A DNA stretch of 39,510 nucleotides, taken from contig CAZNYR010000031.1 in NCBI GenBank assembly GCA_964577275.1, positions 1 through 39,510 on the forward strand, given 5' to 3'. Made by a program: the position numbers and the translations under genes. Of this stretch, positions 1 through 9,325 are shown piece by piece (within the stretch, counting starts at the first letter, position 1; every line of letters starts with the position of its first letter). The notes beneath the pieces are model-generated. The model saw only the letters and a list, made by a program, of their open reading frames with translations, ran no database searches and was not told where the DNA came from. This DNA is from UBA2561 sp964577275 (lineage in GTDB: Bacteria > Bacteroidota > Bacteroidia > Cytophagales > Thermoflexibacteraceae).

Positions 1-10
1 TGTTGGAGGT

Positions 11-739
11 CTAAAATTTTCGTACATCCAAAATCGTTTGTCCGAATCCTTCGGGTTGGTCAATAATCAAAGCAATTTTCTGTGCAACTTCCGTTGGGCT
101 GGCGAGTTGGTGTTCATCTTTGAGGGCTAAAAAACGTTCAAAGTTACTGAAATTCAATAGATTAGAGTTTTCCCGAATTTGCGCTTGCATTTCTGTATCC
201 ACCACGCCGGGTGCAACCGAAAAAATACGCACATCCGATGCCCGTAGTTTTTGCTCCATCGCCATGACTTCCGAAAACATATCCATTGCCGATTTGGTGG
301 CGCAATAGGTTGCCCAACCATCATAAGATTTGCGCCCCGCACCCGAACTTATATTCAAAATCAACTTGGGACAATGCGTAGTTTGGTATTTTTTCAGAAA
401 ATGATTAGTCAATAAAATCGGCGAAGCCAAATTCAGATTCACGGTTTGTTCCAGTATTTTGCTCTGAAAATCACCCACATAAGCGATATTTCCCAACATT
501 CCCGCATTATTTATCAAGACAATTTGTGTAGGATTTTCAAGTGATTTAAATGCAATTTGCAAGAATCGTTCGGTTTCCATCATGTCCGAAAGGTCGAGAT
601 TCCAATGCTTATAATGCGCGTGCTGAATGGTTTGTGTCCGCGAAATACCCGTTACGTGTGTATTTTCTTGCATCAAAAAATGTTCGGCGAATGCTTTGCC
701 CAACCCTCGACTTGTTCCCGTAATAAAGAAATAACGCAT
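11..739 (-). CDS. Short-chain dehydrogenase/reductase, sepiapterin reductase-like
   Basis: A 242-residue single-domain SDR oxidoreductase, expected to be cytoplasmic and to use NADP(H). The N-terminal nucleotide-binding motif is TGTSRGLG, followed by the NNAG motif, a serine in NISSGAG and the catalytic YCATK (YxxxK). The stretch from NISSGAG through GWATYCATKSAMDMF to VAPGVVDTEMQ resembles sepiapterin reductase and bacterial benzil reductase more than FabG. The substrate cannot be told from sequence. An in-frame upstream start at 811 would add 24 residues before the Rossmann strand. I prefer 739 because the protein then begins MRYFFITG, as SDRs usually do. The gene stands alone and is divergent from the next one. 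The family call is firm; the substrate is inference. Confidence 0.85.
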   Translation of the reverse strand: MRYFFITGTSRGLGKAFAEHFLMQENTHVTGISRTQTIQHAHYKHWNLDLSDMMETERFLQIAFKSLENPTQIVLINNAGMLGNIAYVGDFQSKILEQTVNLNLASPILLTNHFLKKYQTTHCPKLILNISSGAGRKSYDGWATYCATKSAMDMFSEVMAMEQKLRASDVRIFSVAPGVVDTEMQAQIRENSNLLNFSNFERFLALKDEHQLASPTEVAQKIALIIDQPEGFGQTILDVRKF

Positions 740-1084
740 GGATTTGCCGTTTTTTTTACGTGATAAACAGAACCAATTATTTTGCCGTAAAATATTATAA
801 CCTATTGACAATCAAAAAGATATAATTGAATTAATTGCCCTTTTAAGTTCACTTATGGTTGAGAAATTGCCCAAATATCTTTTTGGACTTTCTACCAAAT
901 TTCGCACCAAAAAAAGAGTACGGAACTATGAAACTTCCTCACGACTCAAAAGGTTTGGGTAATATTGCATTCTTGCCAAATTTGATGACTAATTGTCGTA
1001 AATAAAACGAAGTCTAACCTTTTAAATTAAAAATCCTTCTACTTTTTTTGTAGTTTTAGGCTATCAAATCAACTATTTTGACGG
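740..1084. other. Divergent intergenic region, no gene seen
   Basis: About 345 bases between two divergent genes. It is AT-rich with no ORF of note. The only recognisable element is the recurring 20-bp motif at 796-815. I found no exact TAnnTTTG element for either flanking gene. Confidence 0.5.
796..815 (+). repeat. Recurring intergenic 20-bp motif, copy 1
   Basis: TATAACCTATTGACAATCAA matches the window consensus TATAACTATTTGATAATCAA at 17 of 20 positions with no spacing change. It lies in the divergent gap upstream of the SDR gene. Confidence 0.6.
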
Positions 1085-3913
1085 ATGCCCAAAAAATTTT
1101 ACGAAGAAAAAATTTTAAAATACGCACGGGAAAAAAATCTTGCCGATAATTATACGCACGCCCTTGCAGCAACTGTGGTGGTGCTTTCGTTTATTATCCT
1201 CCTGACACTGGGCAACTGGTTGTTGAATCGCAAGGCACAAGCGCAGGCGTGGCAACTGATGCCCGAAACCGCAGTCATGGCATTTGAACTGCCCGAAATT
1301 CCCGCTCTCTGGCACAAAACCGACAGCCTCCCCATCTGGAATAATCTCCGCGAAATTCCGTATTTTTCCGAATTGCACCGCCGATTTGCGTTGATGGATT
1401 CCCTCCGTGATGCGGGACATGACATCGAGGATTTTTTCAAAAAAAAGTCCATTTTTGTTAGTTTGCATCTGACCTCAAACAAGGCATTTGACTATATTTT
1501 TTATGTCCCTTACAAGGTATCCGAAAATGTACTTTTACAAGAATTGCTACGAGAAATTACGCGGCGTTTTTCGGTCGAATTTGACCAAAGAACATACCAA
1601 GGCATCACGATTCACGAAGTATTTATTCCCGAAACCGAAGCGGGATTTTCCTATATTTTGTACCGAAATCATTTGATAGGAAGTTTTACACCTTTGCTCA
1701 TCGAGGACGTAATCCGAACGGTCAGCGAAGTGAATCGAGAAAATTTCGTATCTTCAAATCCTGAACTTTTTGAACTCAAGACAGGCAAAAAACAAGACGG
1801 CAAAATTTATCTGAATATGAGGCGATTACCTCAAATTTTGGGTATATTTTCAGATAAAACTGTTACCGAAAAATTGGAGAATTTGGCACGTTTATCGGAC
1901 GGACTCGCATCCAATTTTGCGCTTTCGGGTCGGGCAATTTCTTTGGCGGGTCGGAGTGCGGTCATCGAAGATGAGGACGAAAACCCGAACTATTTATCCA
2001 TTTTCAAGGGGCAGAAACCTTCCGAATTTGAAGGGCTAACTCAGTTCATTCCCAGACGCACGGCTTTGCTATTTCGGTGGGGTTTTGAGGATGGCGAAAA
2101 ATTGTACAATTCCTTGAAAACGTATCGCCAAACCTTTGACCGTTTTCAGGTCAATTTTGATGAAGAAACCTTCCACGAATTTAATGTCAATCCTGCCGAA
2201 ATTATGACCCATGCCGATGGCGAAGTCGCCCTGGCGGTCATGGAAAATCATGATGATGCACCTGCCGACCAACTTGTTTTTGTGCGCCTCAAAGCACCTC
2301 GAAAAGTGCAGGGTTTGATGTGGCAACTCGCCCAAAATTCGGCATCAGATACCGCAATTTTTGAAAATTATGGCGACTTACGCATCACCCGAATTGATGT
2401 GCCTGAAATCCCCCAAAAAATGTTTGGCGAAATGTTTGGCGGGTTTCAAAAAACGTGGTTTAGCATGATTAATAATTATTTGATTTTATCAAATAGTGTG
2501 CGTGGGTTGAAAATGCTTTCCGATGATTTGGATAAAAAAGAAACCTGGGCGCATCTGCCCAAACAAACCCAAATGCTGGGCTTAAACGACTCTAAATCAA
2601 ATGTTTCTGTCAAAATTAACATACTTCGTTCGTGGAATATACTTACCCAAAACCTCACCCCCGAAAAGCAACAATTTTTCGAGGAATTTAAACGACAATT
2701 ATTACGATTTGAGTTTTTTACCTATCAGGCTACGGTCAAACGAAATAATTATGAAACTACTATTTCTTTGATTCATCGGATGCCACAAGGATTTCAGGGC
2801 GACAAAAACCAAAATTTAGTGCATTCACACGCCAATACGCTGATTTCTAAGCCCATTACTCCGCCTATTCTTGTCCGAAATCATCATTCCAAAAGTGATG
2901 AAATTATGATTCAGGATGACCAATTCAATCTCTATCAAATTGCAAAAGATGGCACAAAGCGTTGGAAATCAAGTCTTAATGCACGGATTGTTAGCCCAAT
3001 TTATCAGATAGATTATTACAAAAATGGGAAAATCCAATATCTGTTTTCGACCACACGAAGTATTTATTTAATCGATAGATTGGGTCGAAATGTGGCGGGG
3101 TATCCCTTTACCCCCTTAAATGGCATTCCACTTGACCATTTATCAATTTTTGATTTGGATAAATTGAAAAATTATAAGTTCGTATCCACCGATTTGGCAG
3201 GCAATATTCGGATGTATTCTAAGTTCAAAACACCCCAAAATGAGTGGTTTCCGAAAAAATTAGACGGTACTTTGGTCGAATCGCCCCGTCATGTTCGGGT
3301 CGAAGGAGTCGATTATGTTTTGGCTGTCCGAAAAATTGGCACGGTAGATGCGATGACAATTAACGCACAAAATCACTCGGAGTTTCCGCTGGATTTTGGC
3401 GTTGAAATTGATGACCCCTCATTTTTGCAACTCGGTGATAATCCGCAAAATACATATTTGACAATTCTGACGAAGGAAGGCGAAATTATCAAGTTGGCAT
3501 TATCAGGACAAATCATCAACCGAAACAAATTGCCTCGTGTGGATGCCACTTCGGATTTTATGGTTTGCAAAGCCAAACCCCTTGAAAATGACTATGTTAT
3601 CGCTCGACATGATGATAAAACCCTCACATTTTTGGAGAAAACTGGCAACGAAATCTTCCGCAAAACCTTCTCGAATTCGTCCCGAAAACTGGTACAATAT
3701 TTTTCGTTCGGAGCAAATACCAAAGTTTTTGCCGTAACAGACAACACTTCTCGGCAGACGTGGCTATATTATTCGGATGGTGGCATGGTTTATGATAAGC
3801 CGCTGGATAGCGATTCGGAAGTCGAAATTCGGTATTCGGAAATTGACGAAGTATTTGAAGTTTATAAAAACTACGGACGTAAAATCGAAATGATTAAAAT
3901 AATCAAACAATGA
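1085..3913 (+). CDS. Large membrane-anchored protein of unknown function with a propeller-like C-terminus
   Basis: A 942-residue protein I cannot assign. A basic N-terminus is followed by one hydrophobic helix at about residues 26-47 (HALAATVVVLSF onward), which suggests a signal anchor with the rest in the periplasm. The next ~550 residues are mixed alpha/beta with no catalytic motif I recognise. Phrases such as MPETAVMAFELPEIPALW faintly recall DUF3352-type proteins. From about residue 605, recurring units such as FNLYQIAKDGTKRWKSSL and IYLIDRLGRNVAGYPF look like PQQ/beta-propeller blades. No cysteine-rich or lipobox signal is present. The gene stands alone: divergent from the SDR gene and convergent with the receiver-kinase gene 52 bases downstream. 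The ORF is certain; any function is not. Confidence 0.75.
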   Translation: MPKKFYEEKILKYAREKNLADNYTHALAATVVVLSFIILLTLGNWLLNRKAQAQAWQLMPETAVMAFELPEIPALWHKTDSLPIWNNLREIPYFSELHRRFALMDSLRDAGHDIEDFFKKKSIFVSLHLTSNKAFDYIFYVPYKVSENVLLQELLREITRRFSVEFDQRTYQGITIHEVFIPETEAGFSYILYRNHLIGSFTPLLIEDVIRTVSEVNRENFVSSNPELFELKTGKKQDGKIYLNMRRLPQILGIFSDKTVTEKLENLARLSDGLASNFALSGRAISLAGRSAVIEDEDENPNYLSIFKGQKPSEFEGLTQFIPRRTALLFRWGFEDGEKLYNSLKTYRQTFDRFQVNFDEETFHEFNVNPAEIMTHADGEVALAVMENHDDAPADQLVFVRLKAPRKVQGLMWQLAQNSASDTAIFENYGDLRITRIDVPEIPQKMFGEMFGGFQKTWFSMINNYLILSNSVRGLKMLSDDLDKKETWAHLPKQTQMLGLNDSKSNVSVKINILRSWNILTQNLTPEKQQFFEEFKRQLLRFEFFTYQATVKRNNYETTISLIHRMPQGFQGDKNQNLVHSHANTLISKPITPPILVRNHHSKSDEIMIQDDQFNLYQIAKDGTKRWKSSLNARIVSPIYQIDYYKNGKIQYLFSTTRSIYLIDRLGRNVAGYPFTPLNGIPLDHLSIFDLDKLKNYKFVSTDLAGNIRMYSKFKTPQNEWFPKKLDGTLVESPRHVRVEGVDYVLAVRKIGTVDAMTINAQNHSEFPLDFGVEIDDPSFLQLGDNPQNTYLTILTKEGEIIKLALSGQIINRNKLPRVDATSDFMVCKAKPLENDYVIARHDDKTLTFLEKTGNEIFRKTFSNSSRKLVQYFSFGANTKVFAVTDNTSRQTWLYYSDGGMVYDKPLDSDSEVEIRYSEIDEVFEVYKNYGRKIEMIKIIKQ

Positions 3914-3932
3914 TAATTCTACATATTAACAT

Positions 3933-3952
3933 CATAACTACTTGATAATCAA
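3933..3952 (+). repeat. Recurring intergenic 20-bp motif, copy 2
   Basis: CATAACTACTTGATAATCAA, 18 of 20 matches to the consensus. It sits in the 52-base gap between two convergent genes, so it is downstream of both and cannot be a promoter element for either. Confidence 0.65.
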
Positions 3953-3965
3953 TTTATTAAAAATA

Positions 3966-5087
3966 TTATTGTATCGGGATACAAACTTTAAATCGTGTAA
4001 ATTGATTTGGTTGGGTTTCGACTTCAATCGTTCCGCCCAGTTTTTCGATAATTTTTTCGCTTACGTATAAGCCCAACCCATTGCCTTTGGAGGCAATAGA
4101 ACCTCTAAAATACATCTCAAAAATTTTCGGTCTGATGTCTGGTGTAATTCCCATACCGTTATCCCAGACATTTATAAAAGCCTGATTATCAATCACTTTT
4201 ACGGATAATTTTACTTGTGTAGGTCTTTCTCCGCCGAGTGTGCCGTAATAAATGGCATTTTCCAATAAATATTCCATGATGGCTTCCAACAAAAGTGGAA
4301 CACCCTTAAAGTTCGGATGGTCAGCAATTTCGACTTCTGGCGTAATTCCTGTGGCGGAAATCACATCTGTAAGGTCTTGCTTAACTTTGTCATATATCGT
4401 AAAAAAATTGGTTTCAGTCAGATTTGTTTCAGCATATTTATTCACTTCCCGAATCATTAATAATTTGTGGAGCATCTTGTCCATCGTGTAAGCTGTGGTA
4501 TGGACATTCTCAAAAAGTTGCAAGGCAATCGGCTCACTTACAGATACTTGCGCTACTTTATTAAGTCCCATCAATGTCGTCAGTGGGCGGCGCAAATCGT
4601 GCGAAGAGCGATAAATAAAATAATCCAATTCTTGGTTGGTATGCTCCAATTCTTCGTTACTTTGTCGGAGAGTTTGGATGAGTGCCTTATTTTGTCGTTT
4701 GAGTTCAAAGGCTTCCAAAGCGTTATCAATGGTAATTTTGAGTTCGTTACGTTCCCAAGGCTTGGTAATATAACGATAAACACGCCCTTTATTAATTGCC
4801 TGAATGACGGCTTCCACATCGCTGTATCCTGTCAAGATAATGCGTGTAATGTCAGGATAATTTTGGGCTACTTTTTCCAAAAATTCAATCCCTGTAACTC
4901 GTGGCATACGTTGGTCAGTAATGACCAAATGAATGGGTTTTTGTGCCAAGACTTCCAGTCCTTCATCTGCTGATTGCGCCAAATGGATTTGGTAATTTTT
5001 CCGAAATACGAACTTGAAACTCACTAAGTTTTCCTGTTCGTCATCTACATAAAGTATGCTGTATTTTTTCTGTTTTTGTGTTGCCAT
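3966..5087 (-). CDS. Receiver-histidine kinase hybrid (REC-HisKA-HATPase)
   Basis: A 373-residue cytoplasmic signalling protein with the receiver first and the kinase second. The receiver (about residues 8-125) has the acidic pair D15/D16, phospho-acceptor D58 in VITDQRMP, and K109 in YRYITKPW, a form typical of RpfG-like receivers. A short coiled coil (130-158) leads to an H-box, YRSSHDLRRPLTTLMG, with H163. The ATPase domain has LLENAIYYG (N277), WDNGMG (309-313) and KGNGLGLYVSEK (334-345). There is no membrane segment and no DNA-binding domain, so it probably relays phosphate or signals by protein contact. It follows the multi-PAS kinase gene on the same strand after 117 bases, and a candidate promoter lies in that gap. 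Pairing with that kinase is inference. Confidence 0.9.
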   Translation of the reverse strand: MATQKQKKYSILYVDDEQENLVSFKFVFRKNYQIHLAQSADEGLEVLAQKPIHLVITDQRMPRVTGIEFLEKVAQNYPDITRIILTGYSDVEAVIQAINKGRVYRYITKPWERNELKITIDNALEAFELKRQNKALIQTLRQSNEELEHTNQELDYFIYRSSHDLRRPLTTLMGLNKVAQVSVSEPIALQLFENVHTTAYTMDKMLHKLLMIREVNKYAETNLTETNFFTIYDKVKQDLTDVISATGITPEVEIADHPNFKGVPLLLEAIMEYLLENAIYYGTLGGERPTQVKLSVKVIDNQAFINVWDNGMGITPDIRPKIFEMYFRGSIASKGNGLGLYVSEKIIEKLGGTIEVETQPNQFTRFKVCIPIQ

Positions 5088-5139
5088 CCCCGAAAATTAA
5101 GTATTTTGTTACAGCGCATTTTTTCGTATTAAAATGACG

Positions 5140-5147
5140 CAAAAATA
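5140..5147 (-). promoter_or_regulatory. Candidate Bacteroidota -7 element for the receiver-kinase gene
   Basis: On the minus strand the sequence reads TATTTTTG, an exact TAnnTTTG. It lies about 53 bases before the ATG at 5087. No convincing -33 TTG partner is seen at usual spacing. Confidence 0.4.
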
Positions 5148-5204
5148 TAAAAAAAATCACAACAAAACTACCTATATTACTAAAATAATTCAGCCAAAAT
5201 GTGG

Positions 5205-8200
5205 CTATTTTTGTCTGGATTTGGGTGCTTTTTTGGGCAATGTAATCCGAAATTCTGCGCCTTGATTCGGTGTATTTTCGACCGTAATTGCGCCCTGATG
5301 TCGTTCAATAATTCCGTAACTGATTGATAATCCAAGTCCTGTCCCCTCGCCTACGTCTTTGGTCGTGAAGAATGGCTCAAAGATTTTTTCTTTGATGACT
5401 TCAGGAATGCCTTTGCCCGTATCCCGAATATAAATTTCGACATTATCGCCCTCTGTTTTGGTCTGGACAAATATTTTGCCTTTTCCGTGAATGGCTTGCA
5501 CCGCATTGGACAAAATATTCATGAATACCTGATTGAGCTGTCCGGGAAAGCACTCAATTTGTCCGATATTGGGGTCATAATTTTTGATAATTTCAATCCG
5601 ATTTTTGGTTTTATTACGCAATAATAATAACGTAGAATCCAGTCCGTCATGGATACTGGCTTGTTTGAGTGCGCCTTCATCGAGTCGCGAAAAATGTCGT
5701 AATCCCTTGACAATCTGGGCAGTACGTTTAGCACCCGTACTAATATTTGCCGTCAGTTCGGTCAAACTATCCAAGACCTCATCATACTCAATTTCATCTT
5801 TGATGTCCTCAATTTCGGCTAATTTTTCCGCCGCATTTTCGGGCGTGATGCCTTCATAAGCCCGAATCACCTCCAAAATATCCTCTACTGACATTTGCAA
5901 GCCCTCAATGCTGGCACTAATATAACTGACCGGATTATTGATTTCGTGTGCGATACCAGCGGTCAGTTGTCCCAAAGAAGCCATTTTTTCGGAATTGACC
6001 AAATGCGCCTGTGCGTATTTGAGCTGGTCGAGCGTCATCATAAGTTGCTCATTCTGACTGAATAACTCCTCCTGTTGGGTTTGTAATTCTTGGGTTTGTC
6101 TATCGACTTCGCGTTGCAAATTTTCCTTCAGGCGTTCCAATTCTTTTTTATCGGTAATATCGCTAATAATTCCTGCCAAACGCACAAAACGTTTGGTTTT
6201 TGGGTCATAAACCGCCGCACCGACTGCCCGAAACCACCGCTGACTTTGGTCTGGTAATGTCATTAAATATTCATGTTCAAACCCTTTATTTTTAGGGTTT
6301 GATTGCCGAATAAATGTCGTCAAATCCTGAATCATGGCTCGTTTATCAGTTTCCCGAAGCGATAATGTCCAATCGGATTGCTGCTCAACTTGCCAAAGTT
6401 TTTTGAGCTGGGGCGAAATCCACGTATTTTCTTGGCTAAATATACCATCCGACCGTATTTCGATGTCCCAAATACCTTCTCGTGTGCTTCGGAATGCCAA
6501 ATCATAACGAATTAACAAATTATCAATTTCAGATTTTAATAATTTCTCTTCCGTTATATCCTGCAATGAACCCACCGCACGCACAGGATGCCCGTTTTTT
6601 TTCCGAATTGTGGTGCAACGCTCTCGAAACCAGCGATATTGCCCATCGACTTTTACCCGAAATTCCACATCATACGGCGTATTTCCCGTCCAATCTTCCA
6701 GATGATGATGCAGGGCTTCTTTCATCAAATCACGGTCAGCAGGATGAATATTATGTTCCCAACCTGTGGCGTTATATTGCTGATAATCACCTTCTTGTGT
6801 GTATTCTTTGCCTAATAATAATTTCTTGTATTGCTCCGAAACCCAAATCATACTGCCCTCGCTCAATTTGCCATCTTCAGGAATATACCAATCCCAAAGT
6901 CCCTCATTTGCGCCCGAATGCAAAATCTCAAACCGCTGATTAGCGATATGAATGTCATTTTTTGTCTGTTCCAGTATCAAATTTGTCTGATGAAGTTGCT
7001 CCATATTTTGGAGTAATTCCTCCTCTTGGGTGCGTAATTCTTCGGTTTGATACTGATAATCAACCAATAACTGTTTTAATGTTTCGTTCGAGGTTTGTAA
7101 TTCTTCGGTTTTGGTCTGGACGGCATCCTGCAAGTTATTTTTGAGGCGCATCAACTCCTCTTCGGCTTTTTTGCGCTCCGTAATATCAAAAGACACGCCC
7201 CCAATGGCACATACTTGGTCATTTTTATCTCGTAACGGAAACTTGGAAGTCCATAAAATCCGTTCTGTGCCGTCTGCCAAACGCACGGTTTGTTCAAAGG
7301 TATCGCCCTGTCCCGAAGCCAGAATCTGCACATCGGTCGAAGTAATTTCATCCGCAATATCAGTATCATATAACTCATAATCAGTGCTTTCCAAAATTTC
7401 TTCCTCCTCCAAACCTAACATTTCGCACAAATACGGATTGGCTTGCAAATATTCTCCCGCCAAATTTTTGATAAACATATTGGCGGGCGTATGCAACATA
7501 TAATTTCGGAGAAGTTGCTCGCTGGTGCGAAGTCGCTCTTCAGCTTCCACTTGCAATGTAATATCCGTGATGAATCCTTCCAAAATCAATTCGCCGTTCG
7601 TTATCCGAATCGGACGAGCCTTTTCCAAAAACCAACGCCTTTTACCCTGAATCAAAATAGGATATTGCACTTCAAATGGTTTTTCTTTCAAAAATGCTTT
7701 TTGTATCTTTTTTATTACTTTTTCTCGATATTCCGCCAAAATAAACTGATTTAATGCACGTTCTCGATTCGTAAATTGTTCTGGCGAAATGTGCATCAAT
7801 TCCTGTACGCCCGCACTGACAAACAGCATGGTTTGTGCCTCGTCATGAGCTAACCGATAGACCATTCCTTGTAGGTTTTGCATCAAGGTTTTGAATCGGT
7901 TTTCATTGATTTTCAGGGTTTTTTCAGCTTGCTTGCGCTCGGAAATATTACGCATAAAAAATGCCATTCCTAAAACTTTGTTATCCGCATCCCGAATCGG
8001 ATTGATGATAATTTCGATGTACTTTTTATGACCATTTTCTAAAGCAATCACTTCTTCAAAAAGCTGGGAATCAATATTTTTAGGATGTTTCTGACGATAT
8101 GCCTTCACGCTTTCTGGCAGATAATCCGCTACGCATTCGCCTTGTTGCAACAAAATCCCTGTCTGTTGTTTAATTCGGTTCAAAAACGCCGAATTTGCCA

Positions 8201-8852
8201 CCGACAAATTTAATAGATTATCCACCGCAAGTATCTCATCTTGAGTGCTTTCGATGATGGCACGAATGTTTTGTTCATTCTGTTTTTGTTTGGTTTCGGC
8301 TAATTTGAGTTGTGCCAGAATACTTTGTTCAGAAAATTGTCGGCGTTTACGTTTGGAAATATTTCGGATAATCGCACAGGCATACATCTGATTTCCGTTA
8401 TAAATTTTGGTCATAAATACCTCAGCCCAGAAACTTTTACCATTTTTACGCCGATGTACTGTTTCTATCACAAAATGTGATTTTACTGTTAATTTTTCCC
8501 AGAAATTTTCTCTAAAAACCGCAGGATAGTCCGCCTCATCGAGTTCTAATTTGGTTAAATCTAAGTTCAAAAACTCCTCATTGTCATACTGATACAGTTC
8601 GCAGGTAGGCTGATTAATATTAATAATTCGATTATCTTGATTAATCCAAATCACGGCATCCCGCATATTATCACAGGTCGATTGCCAGAAATTTACTTGG
8701 CGTTCGGTCTGTTCAATACTTTGCTTTAATATATTGGTAAAATTCTCATTTTGAATTAGTTGTAATCGAATTTTGCGTTGAGAACGCCACATGATTCCCA
8801 ACAAAATTCCCATCAACAACCCCAATAAAACCAGTATCCAAATCGGAATCAT
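5205..8852 (-). CDS. Six-PAS sensor histidine kinase
   Basis: A 1215-residue sensor kinase. One hydrophobic helix at residues 3-22 anchors it with almost everything cytoplasmic. I count six PAS/PAC units by their closing motifs: about 55-170 (RNISKRK), 195-310 (RNISERK), 318-440 (TDITLQ), 445-562 (FDITERK), 640-770 (QDITEEK) and 780-905 (SDITDKK). Coiled coils fill 560-635 and 905-955. The kinase core has H969 in LTAGIAHEINNPVSYI, the N-box MNILSNAVQA (N1116), DTGKGIP (1144-1150) and GEGTGLGLS (1168-1176). The last four PAS units are PAS_3/PAS_4-like; no haem- or flavin-ligand signature stands out, so the signal is unknown. The receiver-kinase hybrid downstream on the same strand is the natural partner. 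Confidence 0.93.
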   Translation of the reverse strand: MIPIWILVLLGLLMGILLGIMWRSQRKIRLQLIQNENFTNILKQSIEQTERQVNFWQSTCDNMRDAVIWINQDNRIININQPTCELYQYDNEEFLNLDLTKLELDEADYPAVFRENFWEKLTVKSHFVIETVHRRKNGKSFWAEVFMTKIYNGNQMYACAIIRNISKRKRRQFSEQSILAQLKLAETKQKQNEQNIRAIIESTQDEILAVDNLLNLSVANSAFLNRIKQQTGILLQQGECVADYLPESVKAYRQKHPKNIDSQLFEEVIALENGHKKYIEIIINPIRDADNKVLGMAFFMRNISERKQAEKTLKINENRFKTLMQNLQGMVYRLAHDEAQTMLFVSAGVQELMHISPEQFTNRERALNQFILAEYREKVIKKIQKAFLKEKPFEVQYPILIQGKRRWFLEKARPIRITNGELILEGFITDITLQVEAEERLRTSEQLLRNYMLHTPANMFIKNLAGEYLQANPYLCEMLGLEEEEILESTDYELYDTDIADEITSTDVQILASGQGDTFEQTVRLADGTERILWTSKFPLRDKNDQVCAIGGVSFDITERKKAEEELMRLKNNLQDAVQTKTEELQTSNETLKQLLVDYQYQTEELRTQEEELLQNMEQLHQTNLILEQTKNDIHIANQRFEILHSGANEGLWDWYIPEDGKLSEGSMIWVSEQYKKLLLGKEYTQEGDYQQYNATGWEHNIHPADRDLMKEALHHHLEDWTGNTPYDVEFRVKVDGQYRWFRERCTTIRKKNGHPVRAVGSLQDITEEKLLKSEIDNLLIRYDLAFRSTREGIWDIEIRSDGIFSQENTWISPQLKKLWQVEQQSDWTLSLRETDKRAMIQDLTTFIRQSNPKNKGFEHEYLMTLPDQSQRWFRAVGAAVYDPKTKRFVRLAGIISDITDKKELERLKENLQREVDRQTQELQTQQEELFSQNEQLMMTLDQLKYAQAHLVNSEKMASLGQLTAGIAHEINNPVSYISASIEGLQMSVEDILEVIRAYEGITPENAAEKLAEIEDIKDEIEYDEVLDSLTELTANISTGAKRTAQIVKGLRHFSRLDEGALKQASIHDGLDSTLLLLRNKTKNRIEIIKNYDPNIGQIECFPGQLNQVFMNILSNAVQAIHGKGKIFVQTKTEGDNVEIYIRDTGKGIPEVIKEKIFEPFFTTKDVGEGTGLGLSISYGIIERHQGAITVENTPNQGAEFRITLPKKAPKSRQK

Positions 8853-8912
8853 CGTTTTATATTTTTACGAATAAAGACCATTTAATGTATAATCTTAAAA
8901 TCACATCAATAA

Positions 8913-8923
8913 CTGATAATCAA
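8913..8923 (+). repeat. Partial copy of the recurring intergenic motif
   Basis: CTGATAATCAA preceded directly by ATAA, so the TAAC and GATAATCAA parts are fused with a shorter spacer than in full copies. Confidence 0.4.
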
Positions 8924-9191
8924 TACTTTAGAACAAAATATAGTACGTTACCCCATTCAAACAAGTACTTTAATTCAATAATCACTTTAATTTGACATGA
9001 ATTGTGCCACAAATTTCGTATCTTGAGATTTTGGGTCGTGTATTATTGAGCTAAATATCTGATTATAAGAATGTTAGTACCTCTGGATTGCTGGTAGTAG
9101 TAGCCTCCATAATTCACACAAACCGACTTATAGAGCCAAACATGATGATAAAATACGCAGTAGTACCTCGTTGGTGTCCATATTAAAATGA

Positions 9192-9211
9192 TATAACTAT
9201 TTGATAATCAA
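9192..9211 (+). repeat. Recurring intergenic 20-bp motif, consensus copy
   Basis: TATAACTATTTGATAATCAA. The same 20 bases recur exactly at 20826-20845, more than 11 kb away in an unrelated intergenic region. This copy is 114 bases before the upp start. Confidence 0.75.
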
Positions 9212-9325
9212 CAAATTATATCAATACTGATTTGTAAAAAAAAATTGAATCACTACTTCATTCAAAAAAATGATACCACCTCACAACAAGTTAAAACTTT
9301 TATTTGATACACCAAAAAAATTGCC

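Larger units (their letters stand above)
8853..9325. other. 473-base gene-free region between the PAS kinase and upp
   Basis: Divergent intergenic region. It holds two copies of the recurring motif (8913-8923 partial, 9192-9211 full). The block 9070-9180 is noticeably less AT-rich than its surroundings and contains TAGTACCTC twice (9073-9081 and 9161-9169). I see only tiny ORFs (8-9 codons), no tRNA and no known RNA. It may hold an unrecognised small RNA or decayed sequence. Confidence 0.4.

Noticed and set aside
740..811. Longer start for the SDR gene (ATG at 811)
   Set aside because: The extra 24 residues come before the first Rossmann strand and overlap the recurring motif; SDRs normally start right before the ITG strand.
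4467..4973. 168-codon plus-strand ORF opposite the receiver-kinase gene
   Set aside because: Antisense to the receiver and H-box, both conserved; no independent coding signal.
6482..6943. 153-codon plus-strand ORF inside the PAS kinase gene
   Set aside because: Antisense shadow of PAS coding sequence; no start signal or recognisable domain.
9070..9180. tRNA or known riboswitch in the kinase-upp gap
   Set aside because: No cloverleaf, T-loop GTTCRA or riboswitch core could be traced.
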